A DNA stretch of 64,000 nucleotides from Collinsella sp. (GTDB lineage: Bacteria; Actinomycetota; Coriobacteriia; Coriobacteriales; Coriobacteriaceae): positions 34,768 to 98,767 of the forward strand of contig JAUMMZ010000058.1 in assembly GCA_031296755.1 (NCBI GenBank), in the 5' to 3' direction. A program made the position numbers and the translations under genes. Positions within the stretch are counted from its first letter, which is position 1, and every line of letters begins with the position of its first letter. Shown piece after piece: positions 23,090 through 32,007 of the stretch. Under the pieces are notes generated by a model. That model had not been told where the DNA came from. It saw nothing but the letters and a program-made list of their open reading frames with translations, and did no database searches.

Positions 23090-24906
23090 GGTGGCAGGCG
23101 GCGGCCGCGCTGGCCGCAGCCGCGTTCGCCATGGGAGACGCAGCGGCCGCGGCAATAGCGGCGTCGGGCGCGAACCCGATCCTCGACCCGGAGGCCGCCA
23201 TGGCGGCGATCCCGGCAGCGCTCCGCGCGGGACACGTCTTCTCCGCGGAGGCGCTTCCCCTGTGCGCCGGGACCGCCTGCGCGTGCGGCGCACTTTTCGC
23301 CTGGGCCCGCTCACTGGGGACCAAGGGGGCCCGGCGCGACGGCGAGGAGCACGGTAGCTCCAGGTGGGCCACGCGCAAGGACATCGCGCCCTTCGGCGAC
23401 CCCAAGGACCCCGACAACAACATCATCCTCACCGACAACGCGCGCATCCGCCTCGTGAGCCGCAGGTTCGACCTCTCCACCGACACCAACGACAACGTGC
23501 TCGTGGTTGGAGGACCCGGCACCGGCAAGACGCGCTACTACGTCAAGCCGAACCTCCTGCAGGCCAACGCCAGCTTCTTCGTGACCGACCCGAAGGGCAC
23601 GCTCATCCGCGAGATGGGCGGCGCGCTGGCGGAGCTCGGCTACGAGATCCGCGCGTTCGACACCATCGACTTCACGCGCTCCATGCGCTTCAACCCCATA
23701 GCCTACATAAGCGACGAGGCGGGAGTCATCCGCTTCGCCCGCGGCATCGTCGCCAACACCGAGGGCGAGGCCGACCACAAGGGCGACCCCTACTGGGAGA
23801 AGGCCGAGCGCCTGGTCTACACCGCGCTCACGGCCTACCTCGTCATGCACTGCGAGCCCGCCGACCGGAACCTCGACGGGCTGCTCACGCTGCTCTCGCT
23901 CGCCGACGCCCGCGACGACCCGGGCTACATGAGCCCGCTCGACATGGTGTTCCGCGAGCTGGAGACCGGCGAGCGCTACGTCAGGCGCGGGGGCGCTTCG
24001 GCGAGCGCCGACAGGTCGCTGCGCGGCTTCGCCGAGGAGGACGGCGCATGGGAGTGGATCAAGGTCCGCGAGCCCGCGCCGCCCGACGACTTCGCGCTCG
24101 CGAGCTACCGCGAGTTCCGCGTGGCCGCCGGCGACACCATGAAGTCGATGCTCTCGAGCTGCAACGTCCGCCTGAAGCCGCTGTCCATCAGGGCCGTCCG
24201 CGACCTCACCTCCGAAGACGAGCTCGACCTCGCCCACATGGGCGACGAGGGCGCCAGGGTCGCGCTCTTCGCGTCGATGAGCGACACCGACTCGACCTTC
24301 GACTTCCTGTTCGCCCTGCTCATGGACACAGCCGTGAGCGCGCTTTGTGCCGAGGCGCTCGAGGCGCACGGCGGCTCGCTGCCCACGACGGTGCACTTCG
24401 TCTTCGACGAGTTCGCCAACATCGGGCGCATACCCGACTTCGAGCGGACCATCGCCGTCACCCGCAGCAGGAACATCGCCGTCTCGATGATCGCCCAGTC
24501 GCTCTCGCAGCTGAAGGAGACCTACGGCGACAACAACGCCGAGACCATCGTGAACGCCTGCGACACGCTGCTCTACCTGGGCGGCAAGGCGAACGAGACC
24601 AACGAGGAGATCAGCAAGATGGCCGGCAAGCAGACGGTGGCGAGCGAGACGCAGAGCGACTCGCGGGGCGCCGGCTGGACCCGGACCGTGAACCGCGGCA
24701 TCTCCGAGCGCGACCTCATACAGCCCGCCGAGGTGGCGCGCATGCCGCGCGAGGACGCGCTCGTGCTCGTGAACGGGTGCATGCCGCTCATGGACCGGAA
24801 GTACCGGCTCGAGCGACACCCGCGCTCGCGCCTGCTCGAGGAGGCCGCGCGCCGCGGCCCGTTCGACTTCGCGGAGTACCGCAGGCGGAAGGACGGCACC
24901 TCGTGA
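23086..24906 (+). CDS. VirD4/TraG-family type IV coupling protein
   Basis: A 606-residue membrane-anchored ATPase. Two hydrophobic N-terminal segments (residues 1-25 and around 57-80) precede the ATPase core. Walker A is VGGPGTGKTRYYVKPN, followed by FFVTDPKGTLIREMG. Walker B is VHFVFDEFANIGRIPDFERTI, and the hexamer-interface region is SMIAQSLSQLKETYG. It couples the relaxase-DNA complex to the secretion channel at the membrane. It fits the PcfC/TcpA-like class of Gram-positive ICEs and sits between PcfB and the channel genes. Confidence 0.95.
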   Translation: MRWQAAAALAAAAFAMGDAAAAAIAASGANPILDPEAAMAAIPAALRAGHVFSAEALPLCAGTACACGALFAWARSLGTKGARRDGEEHGSSRWATRKDIAPFGDPKDPDNNIILTDNARIRLVSRRFDLSTDTNDNVLVVGGPGTGKTRYYVKPNLLQANASFFVTDPKGTLIREMGGALAELGYEIRAFDTIDFTRSMRFNPIAYISDEAGVIRFARGIVANTEGEADHKGDPYWEKAERLVYTALTAYLVMHCEPADRNLDGLLTLLSLADARDDPGYMSPLDMVFRELETGERYVRRGGASASADRSLRGFAEEDGAWEWIKVREPAPPDDFALASYREFRVAAGDTMKSMLSSCNVRLKPLSIRAVRDLTSEDELDLAHMGDEGARVALFASMSDTDSTFDFLFALLMDTAVSALCAEALEAHGGSLPTTVHFVFDEFANIGRIPDFERTIAVTRSRNIAVSMIAQSLSQLKETYGDNNAETIVNACDTLLYLGGKANETNEEISKMAGKQTVASETQSDSRGAGWTRTVNRGISERDLIQPAEVARMPREDALVLVNGCMPLMDRKYRLERHPRSRLLEEAARRGPFDFAEYRRRKDGTS

Positions 24907-24990
24907 CGGGGCCGCGGAGGGCGCGGGCCTCCCCCGCCGCGGGGGAGGAGCAGCAAGGAACATCGTCAACCGAAAGCAAAGGAGAGCAGC

Positions 24991-25206
24991 ATGCTCGCAA
25001 ACGTCATCAAGCTCGTGTCGGGCTGCGTGACCTTCCTCGGCGGCTTCCTGGTCGTGTGGGGAGCGGTCTCGCTCGGCCTGGCCATCAGGGAGCAGCAGGG
25101 CGGCCCGCAGATCGCGACCGCCATATCCACCATCGCCGGCGGCGCGATCATCATCGCCGCATCGGTCTACTTCGGGCAGCTGGACACGTCCTGGCTGCCG
25201 GCATAG
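24991..25206 (+). CDS. Maff2-family small membrane protein
   Basis: A 71-residue protein with two transmembrane helices (VIKLVSGCVTFLGGFLVVWG and IATAISTIAGGAIIIAASVYF) separated by a short polar loop. The size, the position between VirD4 and PrgI, and the Gly-rich second helix match Maff2-type proteins of Firmicutes ICEs. Family members are thought to be VirB2/VirB3-like channel parts. AAAGGAGAGCAGC precedes the ATG. Confidence 0.7.
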   Translation: MLANVIKLVSGCVTFLGGFLVVWGAVSLGLAIREQQGGPQIATAISTIAGGAIIIAASVYFGQLDTSWLPA

Positions 25207-25218
25207 GGGGCGTCGCGA

Positions 25219-25644
25219 ATGGCGCTCCGGATACCGGTGCAGAAGGACATCGGAGAGTACGAGGAGAAGATCGTCGGGAAGATGAGCCTGCGCACGCTCG
25301 CATGCGTGTCGCTCGGCTTCGGCAGCGCGGTCGGGGCGGCGGCCTTCGTCCACCTGGGCCTGCACGCAGACGTCGCGGACGCGGCCTTCCCGATCATGCT
25401 CTGCAGCATGCCGTTCTGGCTCGCCGGGTTCTGGCGGCCCTTCGGCATGCGCGCCGAGGAGCTGCTGCCGCTTTTGGCGGCCCACGAGCTCTCCCCGCAG
25501 CTGCTCGCGTACGAGCCCTGCCTCGCCGGGAGCCTTCCCGAGGGCTCGCCGCGCCCGGGCCGCCCGGGGCGGCGCGCGAGGCGCAGGGCAAGGAAGAAAG
25601 GAGCCGAGCTCTATGAGCCGAGCAAGAATCAACAAGGAGAATAG
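25219..25644 (+). CDS. PrgI-family conjugation membrane protein
   Basis: A 141-residue protein. The N-terminus (ALRIPVQKDIGEYEEKIVGKMSLRTL) is the PrgI/TcpE hallmark, followed by two membrane helices around residues 28-48 and 53-70. The C-terminal third is a basic RPGRRARRRARKKG stretch, probably cytoplasmic. PrgI corresponds to VirB3 and anchors the VirB4 ATPase. Its end overlaps the VirB4 start by 32 bases, a coupling usual for this pair. Confidence 0.8.
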   Translation: MALRIPVQKDIGEYEEKIVGKMSLRTLACVSLGFGSAVGAAAFVHLGLHADVADAAFPIMLCSMPFWLAGFWRPFGMRAEELLPLLAAHELSPQLLAYEPCLAGSLPEGSPRPGRPGRRARRRARKKGAELYEPSKNQQGE

Positions 25645-28090
25645 GCCGAAGCGCCCGAGCACCCTCGGGCTGCTCCTCGGCGGCACGGGCGGGCGCAAGG
25701 ACGCCTCGAAGGGCATGGAGGCCGAGCGGCAGAGGCGCCGCCGGGAGCGCGACCGCTCGAGCGAGATGGCCGCCTACGTCGGCTACGACGCCATGTACAG
25801 GGACGGCATCGCCCAGGTGATGCCCGGGGTGTTCAGCCAGACGGTCGAGTTCTCCGACATCAGCTACCAGTCCGCGCGCAAGGAGGCGCGCGAGACGGCC
25901 TTCACCGTGATGAGCTCGCTGTTCAACTACTTCCCGGCGGACTCCCACGTGCAGCTCCAGGTCGTGAACGCGCCCATCCCCGCCGACGAGGTCGGCCGCA
26001 AGGTCTTCTTCGAGCCCGGGGAGCGCGCCACCTCCGGGCTCGCCGAAGAGTACAACCGGATCCTCAACGACAAGATGCGCGAGGGCGTCTCGAACCTCGT
26101 GCGCCACCGCTACCTGACCTACGCCGTGGGCGCCGACGACGTCGACGCCGCGGTGCCCAAGCTCGCGCGCATCCGGGGAGACGTGGAGCAGACGCTCGCG
26201 CGCATACGCTGCTCGTCGCGCGCCCTCGACGGCGCCGAGAGGCTCGAGCTCTTGCAGGGGCAGCTGCGCCCGGGGTCGCGCTTCGAGTTCTCCTGGGACA
26301 AATTGTCCCCGACGTCGGGCGCGCGCACGAAGGACTTCGTCATGCCCTCCACGCTCGACTTCAAGCCCGAAGGCAGGTCCGACTGCTTCCGCAGCGACGG
26401 GCGCTACGGCGCGGTGCTCGCGGTGCGCAGCTTCGGGTCGGTCATCGAGGAGACCTACCTCGCCTCCATCATCGACCTGCCGCTGCCGCTCAACGTGACG
26501 CTGCACGTGCAGCCCATCGCGCAGAGCGAGGCGCTCGCGCTCGTGAAGCGCCAGATCGACTGGATGGACAAGGAGATCATCGACGAGCAGATGAGCGCCG
26601 TGAAGAAGGGCTACGACTACCAGATCCTGCCGCCCGAGCTGCGCTTCTCGAAGGAGGAGGCCGAGGAGCTGCTCGACTTCCTGCGCAACAAGTCCGAGCG
26701 CCTGTTCGTCTACACGGGCCTCGTCTACACCTGGGCCGACAGCCTCGAGGAGCTCGACCGCCGCGTCCAGCAGGTGACGAGCGTCGCGCAGGGCTGCACG
26801 ATCGGCCTCGAGCCGCTCCACTTCCGGCAGCGCCAGGCTCTCAACTCGGTGCTCCCGCTCGGTGACAACCACGTCACCGTGAGCCGCTACCTCACCACGG
26901 GGCAGGTGGCCATGCAGATGCCCTTCGCCAGCCAGAGCCTCGACGAGGCGGGCGGCGGCTACTACGGGCAGTCCAGGGAGAGCGGGAACCTGGTGCTGTG
27001 CGACCGCAAGCGCCTGGCGAGCCCCATGGGCTTCGTGTGCGGCAAGCCCGGCTCGGGCAAGAGCTTCTCGGTCAAGCGCGAGATAACCAACACCGTTCTC
27101 GCGCACCCCGAGGACGAGGTCGTGATCTTCGACCCGGCCGGCGAGTACGGCAACCTCGTCGGCGCGCTCGGCGGCGCGAACGTCGAGCTCGCCCCGGGAT
27201 GCTCGGCGGTGCTCAACCCCCTCGACACCGCCGACGTCGCGGACCGCGCCGACGCCGCCAAGCTCGCGTACAAGACCGACGCGGTGCTCGCGCTCTCGAG
27301 CGCGCTCATGGCCGAGGGCCGCGAGGGCCTGCCTGAGCGCGACCGCTCGATCATCGCCCGCTGCGTCGGCGAGGCGTACCGGGAGTGCGCGAGGGACGGC
27401 CGCCTGCCCACGCTCGGCGACTTCCACGCGGCGCTGCTCGCTCAGCCCGAGCCCGAGGCCGCCGACATCGCGCTGCGCTACGAGCGCTACGTGAAGGGCG
27501 CGTTCTCCTTCTTCAACGGCCAGAGCAACGTGGCGCTCGACAACCGCATCACCAACATCGACATGCACGGCCTCGGCCAGAACATGCGCGTGTTCGGCAT
27601 GATCACGGCGCTCGAGATGGTGCGCAACCGCGTGATGGTCACGCCGCCGCGCCCCAGCTACACCTGGCTCTACATCGACGAGGTGCAGAGCCTCTTCGCG
27701 CACCCGACGGTGGTCGAGTACTTCGCCCGCCTGTGGCGCGAGGGGCGCAAGTTCGGCCTCATCTGCACCGGCATCAGCCAGAACACGAGCCACATGCTGG
27801 CCAACGCCGAGGCCCGCGACATGGTGCTCAACTCCGAGTTCTTCCTGCTGCACAAGCAGTCCACCGCCGACCTCGACGCATGGGCGGAGATGCTCCAGCT
27901 CTCCGCCACGGAGCGCGGCTACATCGGCGACGCCGTCAAGCCCGGCGAGGGGCTGCTCATCAGCGCCGGGATCCGCGTGCCCATCACCGACGACTTCCCG
28001 AAAGGCCCGCTCTACGACCTGTGGAACACCAAGCCCGCAGAGGTCGCCGAGCGCGAGATGCGCCGGGCGGCGCGAGAGGCGGAGGAATAG
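25613..28090 (+). CDS. VirB4-family conjugation ATPase
   Basis: An 825-residue channel ATPase. The N-terminal 430 residues are the VirB4-specific region (VMPGVFSQTVEFSDISYQSA near residue 65). The RecA-like domain has Walker A FVCGKPGSGKSFSVKREI near residue 475 and FDPAGEYGNLV. Walker B is YTWLYIDEVQSLF near residue 685, and LICTGISQN follows. It powers assembly of the channel and possibly DNA passage. A palindromic GGGACAAATTGTCCC lies in the coding sequence at 26295. Confidence 0.93.
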   Translation: MSRARINKENRPKRPSTLGLLLGGTGGRKDASKGMEAERQRRRRERDRSSEMAAYVGYDAMYRDGIAQVMPGVFSQTVEFSDISYQSARKEARETAFTVMSSLFNYFPADSHVQLQVVNAPIPADEVGRKVFFEPGERATSGLAEEYNRILNDKMREGVSNLVRHRYLTYAVGADDVDAAVPKLARIRGDVEQTLARIRCSSRALDGAERLELLQGQLRPGSRFEFSWDKLSPTSGARTKDFVMPSTLDFKPEGRSDCFRSDGRYGAVLAVRSFGSVIEETYLASIIDLPLPLNVTLHVQPIAQSEALALVKRQIDWMDKEIIDEQMSAVKKGYDYQILPPELRFSKEEAEELLDFLRNKSERLFVYTGLVYTWADSLEELDRRVQQVTSVAQGCTIGLEPLHFRQRQALNSVLPLGDNHVTVSRYLTTGQVAMQMPFASQSLDEAGGGYYGQSRESGNLVLCDRKRLASPMGFVCGKPGSGKSFSVKREITNTVLAHPEDEVVIFDPAGEYGNLVGALGGANVELAPGCSAVLNPLDTADVADRADAAKLAYKTDAVLALSSALMAEGREGLPERDRSIIARCVGEAYRECARDGRLPTLGDFHAALLAQPEPEAADIALRYERYVKGAFSFFNGQSNVALDNRITNIDMHGLGQNMRVFGMITALEMVRNRVMVTPPRPSYTWLYIDEVQSLFAHPTVVEYFARLWREGRKFGLICTGISQNTSHMLANAEARDMVLNSEFFLLHKQSTADLDAWAEMLQLSATERGYIGDAVKPGEGLLISAGIRVPITDDFPKGPLYDLWNTKPAEVAEREMRRAAREAEE

Positions 28091-28092
28091 GA

Positions 28093-29694
28093 ATGGCCGG
28101 CCCGAGCGAGGGCGGCGGGATGCTCGAGGTGGTCGGGGCGCGGCGCCGCGACGTGCTCACCGCGGGCGACGTCGCGGAGACCGAGCGCGACGCCCTGGGA
28201 AACGTCTCGGAGGGCGCCGGCCCGCTCGACGAGGCGGGAGGCCCCGCCGCAACGGCGAAGGGGCGCCCTTCCAGGCCCGACGCGCCGGAAGGCGGGCTCG
28301 GGGACAAATTGTCCCAACCAGCCGGCGACCGGCGCGCGGCGGCCGCGATGCGCTCGCGCGTCGATGCGGCGAAGCTGGCGATCGCCCGGGAGGCCGTCTC
28401 CCAGCTCGACGACTCGGAGGAGCTCGAGGGCGCCTCGGGCATGTACGACGCGGGGCGTGCGGCCGAGAAGGCCGCGGGAAGGCTGCGGCAGAGGAAGGCG
28501 AAGAAAGCAGCCCAAGGCAGCCGCAAGGCGGCGACCGCCCTCGGCGCCCCAAAGGGAGGCGCGCGCGGCCCCGAGGCAGCCGGCGCGACCGCCCCGGCCA
28601 AGCACCAGGCGGCCCAGGCGGCCGCGCAGGCGTCGGGCGAGGCGGCCCGAGCCGCGGGGTCGAAGGGCGCCGCCTCCGCGATCGCGGGCGCGGTCTCGGG
28701 CGCAGCGCCCGCCCTGCTCGGGGCGGTGGCCGGCATCGTGGCCTTCGTCGCCTGCGCGCTCGCCGTCGCGCAGCTGCTGAGCGCGCTGTTCGGCTTCTGG
28801 GACGACGCGGCCTCCAAGCGGGGCCTCGAGGGGCTGCCGCCCTACATCACCTACGAGATGGTCGAGGCGGCGCTCGAGTGCCAGGAGGAGTACGGGCACC
28901 CGGCGGGCTGCACCATCGCGCAGATCATCCAGGAGTCCGGCCAGGGCGACCGCATGAGCCAGCTCGCAGAGCGCGACCACAACCTCTTCGGCATGAAGTG
29001 GTGGTCGGGCTACGCGGGCTGCCCCGAGGTGGCCGGCAAGGCGAACTGGGCCACCAGCGAGGAGTACGTGCCCGGCGAGCACACCCAGATCACGGCGAGC
29101 TTCATCCGCTTCACCGGCGACGCCGAGTGCATCCGCTTCCGCAGCAGGGTCTTCCTGCAGGCGGAGCGCTACTCGGGCAACGCCCTCATCCGCGAGGCGA
29201 TCGAGAGGCACGACTCGGACAGGATGGCCGAGGGGCTCAAGGACGCCGGCTGGGCGACCGACTCGTCCTACGTCGAGTCCCTGAAGTCGATCATGGCGCA
29301 ATGGGGCCTCTACAGGTTCGACTCCATGACGGTCGAGGACCTGAAGTACCCGGCCGCGAACGGGAACGCGATCGTCGAGGCGGCGTACAGCCAGCTCGGC
29401 GTGCCCTACGTGTGGGGAGGCTCGACCCCCGGCAAGGCGCTCGACTGCAGCGGGCTCACGCAGTACTGCTACGCGCAGGCGGGCATCCGCATAAGCCACT
29501 ACACGGGTTCCCAGTACGAGGAGCTCAGGCGCATACCGCTCTCGGAGGCGAAGCCCGGCGACATCCTCTACCGCTCGGGCCACGTGGCCATCTACATCGG
29601 CGACGACAGGTACATACACGAGCCGCGAACGGGCGACGTGTGCCGCATAGCGAGCGGCATCGGCAGCTTCAGCTGCGCGCTCACCGCGAGATAG
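28093..29694 (+). CDS. Bifunctional cell-wall hydrolase: glucosaminidase plus NlpC/P60 (VirB1-like)
   Basis: A 533-residue protein starting two bases after VirB4, with GGAGGAATAGGA before ATG. The first 190 residues are Ala-rich and cytoplasmic, followed by one membrane span (LLGAVAGIVAFVACALAVAQLL). Outside are a glucosaminidase-type domain (IIQESGQGDRMSQLAERDHN, LFGMKWW) and a C-terminal NlpC/P60 domain. The latter has catalytic Cys in DCSGLTQYCY and His in SGHVAIYIGDD. It opens the peptidoglycan for the conjugation channel, as CwlT-like enzymes do. The long cytoplasmic region is unusual. Confidence 0.9.
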   Translation: MAGPSEGGGMLEVVGARRRDVLTAGDVAETERDALGNVSEGAGPLDEAGGPAATAKGRPSRPDAPEGGLGDKLSQPAGDRRAAAAMRSRVDAAKLAIAREAVSQLDDSEELEGASGMYDAGRAAEKAAGRLRQRKAKKAAQGSRKAATALGAPKGGARGPEAAGATAPAKHQAAQAAAQASGEAARAAGSKGAASAIAGAVSGAAPALLGAVAGIVAFVACALAVAQLLSALFGFWDDAASKRGLEGLPPYITYEMVEAALECQEEYGHPAGCTIAQIIQESGQGDRMSQLAERDHNLFGMKWWSGYAGCPEVAGKANWATSEEYVPGEHTQITASFIRFTGDAECIRFRSRVFLQAERYSGNALIREAIERHDSDRMAEGLKDAGWATDSSYVESLKSIMAQWGLYRFDSMTVEDLKYPAANGNAIVEAAYSQLGVPYVWGGSTPGKALDCSGLTQYCYAQAGIRISHYTGSQYEELRRIPLSEAKPGDILYRSGHVAIYIGDDRYIHEPRTGDVCRIASGIGSFSCALTAR

Positions 29695-29703
29695 GAGAAA
29701 CCA

Positions 29704-30423
29704 ATGCAGGGAAAGTCAAGGGTCATGGCCGCCGTCGCGGCAAGCGCGCTCGTCGTGGCGCTCGGCGCGGGCGCGGCGCGCTGCGCCATCGCCCCGCAGG
29801 AAGGCGCGCAGGATAGTCCCCAGGAGCAAGAGCAGCCCGCGGCTGCAGGCGCCGACGTGGCAACCGGGAAGGCCGCCTCGGGCGCCGAGGCGCTCTGGAA
29901 CACCGCATGGACGGGCGCCGACGACCCGACAGCAACGCTGCGGATCGTCGAGGGCGCCATGGTGGAGAGCGCGGACGGCACCGAGCGCGCCTGGTTCTTC
30001 TCGGCCGAGGAGCCCTCCGGGGCCGGCGGCGTGCTCAGCGTGCCCATCGAGGTCAAGGGAACCGGCGACAAGGCGGGAGGCCTGTCGCTCATCCAGGTCT
30101 CGGGCGACGGGGACGCCCGCACCCTGGCATGCGACCTCCTGACGCAGGCCTACGTGCCCCAGAAGGCGCAAGACGGAGCGTTCTCCGTGACCGGCACCGA
30201 CGACCGCCTCTCCGAGGCGCTTGGCGCAGACGTCGCCGCCATCGAGGAGGCCGTCGCCGGGAAGGCGGCGGAGGTGTCCCCGCAGGCGACGGGAGCCACC
30301 TGGGACAAGGAGGTGTGGCTCGACTACGCCGGAAACGTCGCGTCGACGACCTTCACGCTCGACGACCCCGCCTCGACGGTGGTCACCGTGGTCTCGCGCG
30401 GCGGCTCGCTGGAGGCGATGTAG
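29704..30423 (+). CDS. Secreted or membrane-anchored ICE protein of unknown function
   Basis: A 239-residue protein with an N-terminal signal or anchor (VMAAVAASALVVALGAGAARC). The Cys at the end of the hydrophobic stretch could be a lipobox, although its AARC context is not canonical. An Ala/Gln/Glu-rich linker is followed by a beta-rich domain (EGAMVESADGTERAWFF, WLDYAGNVASTTFTLDD). It lies between the wall hydrolase and the VirB6-like gene, where other ICEs encode a VirB8-like TcpC or an accessory factor. I cannot assign it to either. Confidence 0.6.
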   Translation: MQGKSRVMAAVAASALVVALGAGAARCAIAPQEGAQDSPQEQEQPAAAGADVATGKAASGAEALWNTAWTGADDPTATLRIVEGAMVESADGTERAWFFSAEEPSGAGGVLSVPIEVKGTGDKAGGLSLIQVSGDGDARTLACDLLTQAYVPQKAQDGAFSVTGTDDRLSEALGADVAAIEEAVAGKAAEVSPQATGATWDKEVWLDYAGNVASTTFTLDDPASTVVTVVSRGGSLEAM

Positions 30424-30425
30424 CC

Positions 30426-31427
30426 GTGCGGGCGCTTGAATCGCGACGCCGAAGGGCGTTCGCCATCTCCGCCGCGACGGCATTCGCCCTCTGCGCGCTC
30501 CTGCTCGTCCCCGCGCAGCCGGCATACGCCGACATAGCCGGGGACGTCAACGATTGGCTGTGCGGCCTCCTGCGCGACTGCTGCAACTGGATGTTCAAGG
30601 CGCAGACGGGCGTGCTCGGGTCGATCGGCGCGAACGGGATCCTCTCGGCCGACTTCGCGCACATGCTCACGAGCTCGAGCGACCTGACCATGCACGACGT
30701 AGCCCGGGGCGTATGGCAGGTTGCCATCCTGCCGATCGGGTGCGGGGTGCTCGGCCTGGTCTTCACCCTGAAGCTCATCGAGATCTCCCAGCGCATGGAC
30801 GGCAGCCAGAGCCTTCCCGGCGTCAAGGAGGTCGTTTTCCTCCTCATGTTCTTCGCCGTGTTCCTGTTCCTCATACAGAACAGCTTCGACCTGATGGCGT
30901 CGATCTACGAGGTCTGCGGGCTCGCCATCGACCGAGTCGAGGCGCTCTTCGGCGCCGGAGGCGCGCTCGACCTGCCCGAGGCGTCCGTCGTCACCACCGA
31001 CGACGACATCCCGTCCCTCATCGCCATGCTCGTCGTGAGCCTCATCAGCTGGGTCGTGGTGCTGGCGGCCTACGTCGTCGCCCTCGTGGTCTGCTGGGCC
31101 CGCGCGCTCCAGCTCTACATCATGGCCGCGTTCGCCCCGATCCCGCTGGCGTTCCTCGGCATGGACGCCACGCGCCAGATAGGCCTTGGCTACCTGAAGA
31201 GCTTCGGGGCGGTCTGCATCGCCGGCGTCATCATCCTCGTGCTGCTCATATCGTTCCCGCTCGTGCTCGGCGGGCTTACCGGGGCGAACCCCGGGGCGGG
31301 CACCCCGGCCGACGCGGTCGCGAACGGGCTCACCTACGCGCTGCAGTACCTGGCCATGTGCGTGCTGCTCATCCTGGCCCTCGTGAAGAGCGGCTCCTGG
31401 GCGCGCGACATCGTGAGCGGCTTCTAG
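30426..31427 (+). CDS. VirB6/TrbL-like conjugation membrane protein
   Basis: A 333-residue polytopic protein. GTG 30426 is chosen as the start because GGAGGCGATG lies just before it and the product then opens with a clean signal peptide (AFAISAATAFALCALLLVPA, cleaved after AYA). About seven transmembrane segments follow, with a long periplasmic-side loop DLPEASVVTTDDDIPSL. AAFAPIPLAFLGMDATRQIGLGYLKSF is the family hallmark. It forms part of the inner channel. It overlaps nothing and is separated from the preceding stop by two bases. Confidence 0.85.
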   Translation: MRALESRRRRAFAISAATAFALCALLLVPAQPAYADIAGDVNDWLCGLLRDCCNWMFKAQTGVLGSIGANGILSADFAHMLTSSSDLTMHDVARGVWQVAILPIGCGVLGLVFTLKLIEISQRMDGSQSLPGVKEVVFLLMFFAVFLFLIQNSFDLMASIYEVCGLAIDRVEALFGAGGALDLPEASVVTTDDDIPSLIAMLVVSLISWVVVLAAYVVALVVCWARALQLYIMAAFAPIPLAFLGMDATRQIGLGYLKSFGAVCIAGVIILVLLISFPLVLGGLTGANPGAGTPADAVANGLTYALQYLAMCVLLILALVKSGSWARDIVSGF

Positions 31428-31536
31428 CGGAAAAGCGAGGAAGGGGGCGGTCGCCATGAGATAGGGGCACCGCGCCGGGGCACGCGTCCCGGCGGATGAA
31501 GACAAGGACCGATTGAAAACGAAAAGGAGGAAAGAC

Positions 31537-31995
31537 ATGGAAGAGAGGAAGAACGTGTACCTCTCGCTGCACAAGAGCTTCGTGCGCGAGGGCATCGAGT
31601 ACACCGACCGCGCGACCGGCGAGACCAGGACCTTCAACTCGGCGACCCTTCCCAAGGGCACCGTCGTCGACGGCGTGGACGTGGGAGGCTACGAGTTCAG
31701 CCCCATGTTCGTGAACGAGAGCCGCTTCAAGGGGGCCGACTTCCGGGACATACCGCTGCTCGCGAACCGCGAGGTGTGGCTGAGGAAGACGGTGATGGGC
31801 CCGGACGGCCAGCCCGAGCTCGACGAGGACGGCCGCGCGGTCAAGGACACCGTGAAGGTCATGCCCGCGCAGCTCAAGGAGGCCGTTGACGCAGGGCGCT
31901 CGCGCTACCTCGCGGAGCGCGCCGAGCACGCCCGCCAGGCGAGCCGCGCCGCCGAGCACGAGGCGCCCCGCGCACAGCGAAGCGTCGAGAGATAG
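31537..31995 (+). CDS. ICE protein of unknown function with shared C-terminal tail
   Basis: A 152-residue protein with a very good ribosome site (AAAAGGAGGAAAGAC). The N-terminal 110 residues are conserved-looking and beta-rich (NVYLSLHKSFVREGIEYTDR, GETRTFNSATLPKGTVVDGV). The C-terminus reads LAERAEHARQASRAAEHE followed by basic residues. Small proteins of this type are common in Coriobacteriia and clostridial ICEs near the surface-adhesin gene; function unknown. The tail motif is the same as at the ends of the 177-residue protein and PcfB. Confidence 0.7.
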   Translation: MEERKNVYLSLHKSFVREGIEYTDRATGETRTFNSATLPKGTVVDGVDVGGYEFSPMFVNESRFKGADFRDIPLLANREVWLRKTVMGPDGQPELDEDGRAVKDTVKVMPAQLKEAVDAGRSRYLAERAEHARQASRAAEHEAPRAQRSVER

Positions 31996-32007
31996 GGAGG
32001 CGGAAAG

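Noticed and set aside
23311..30525. Long open frames on both strands overlapping VirD4, VirB4 and the wall hydrolase
   Set aside because: The motif-bearing frames explain the region fully; the others are Arg/Pro/Ala-rich shadows.
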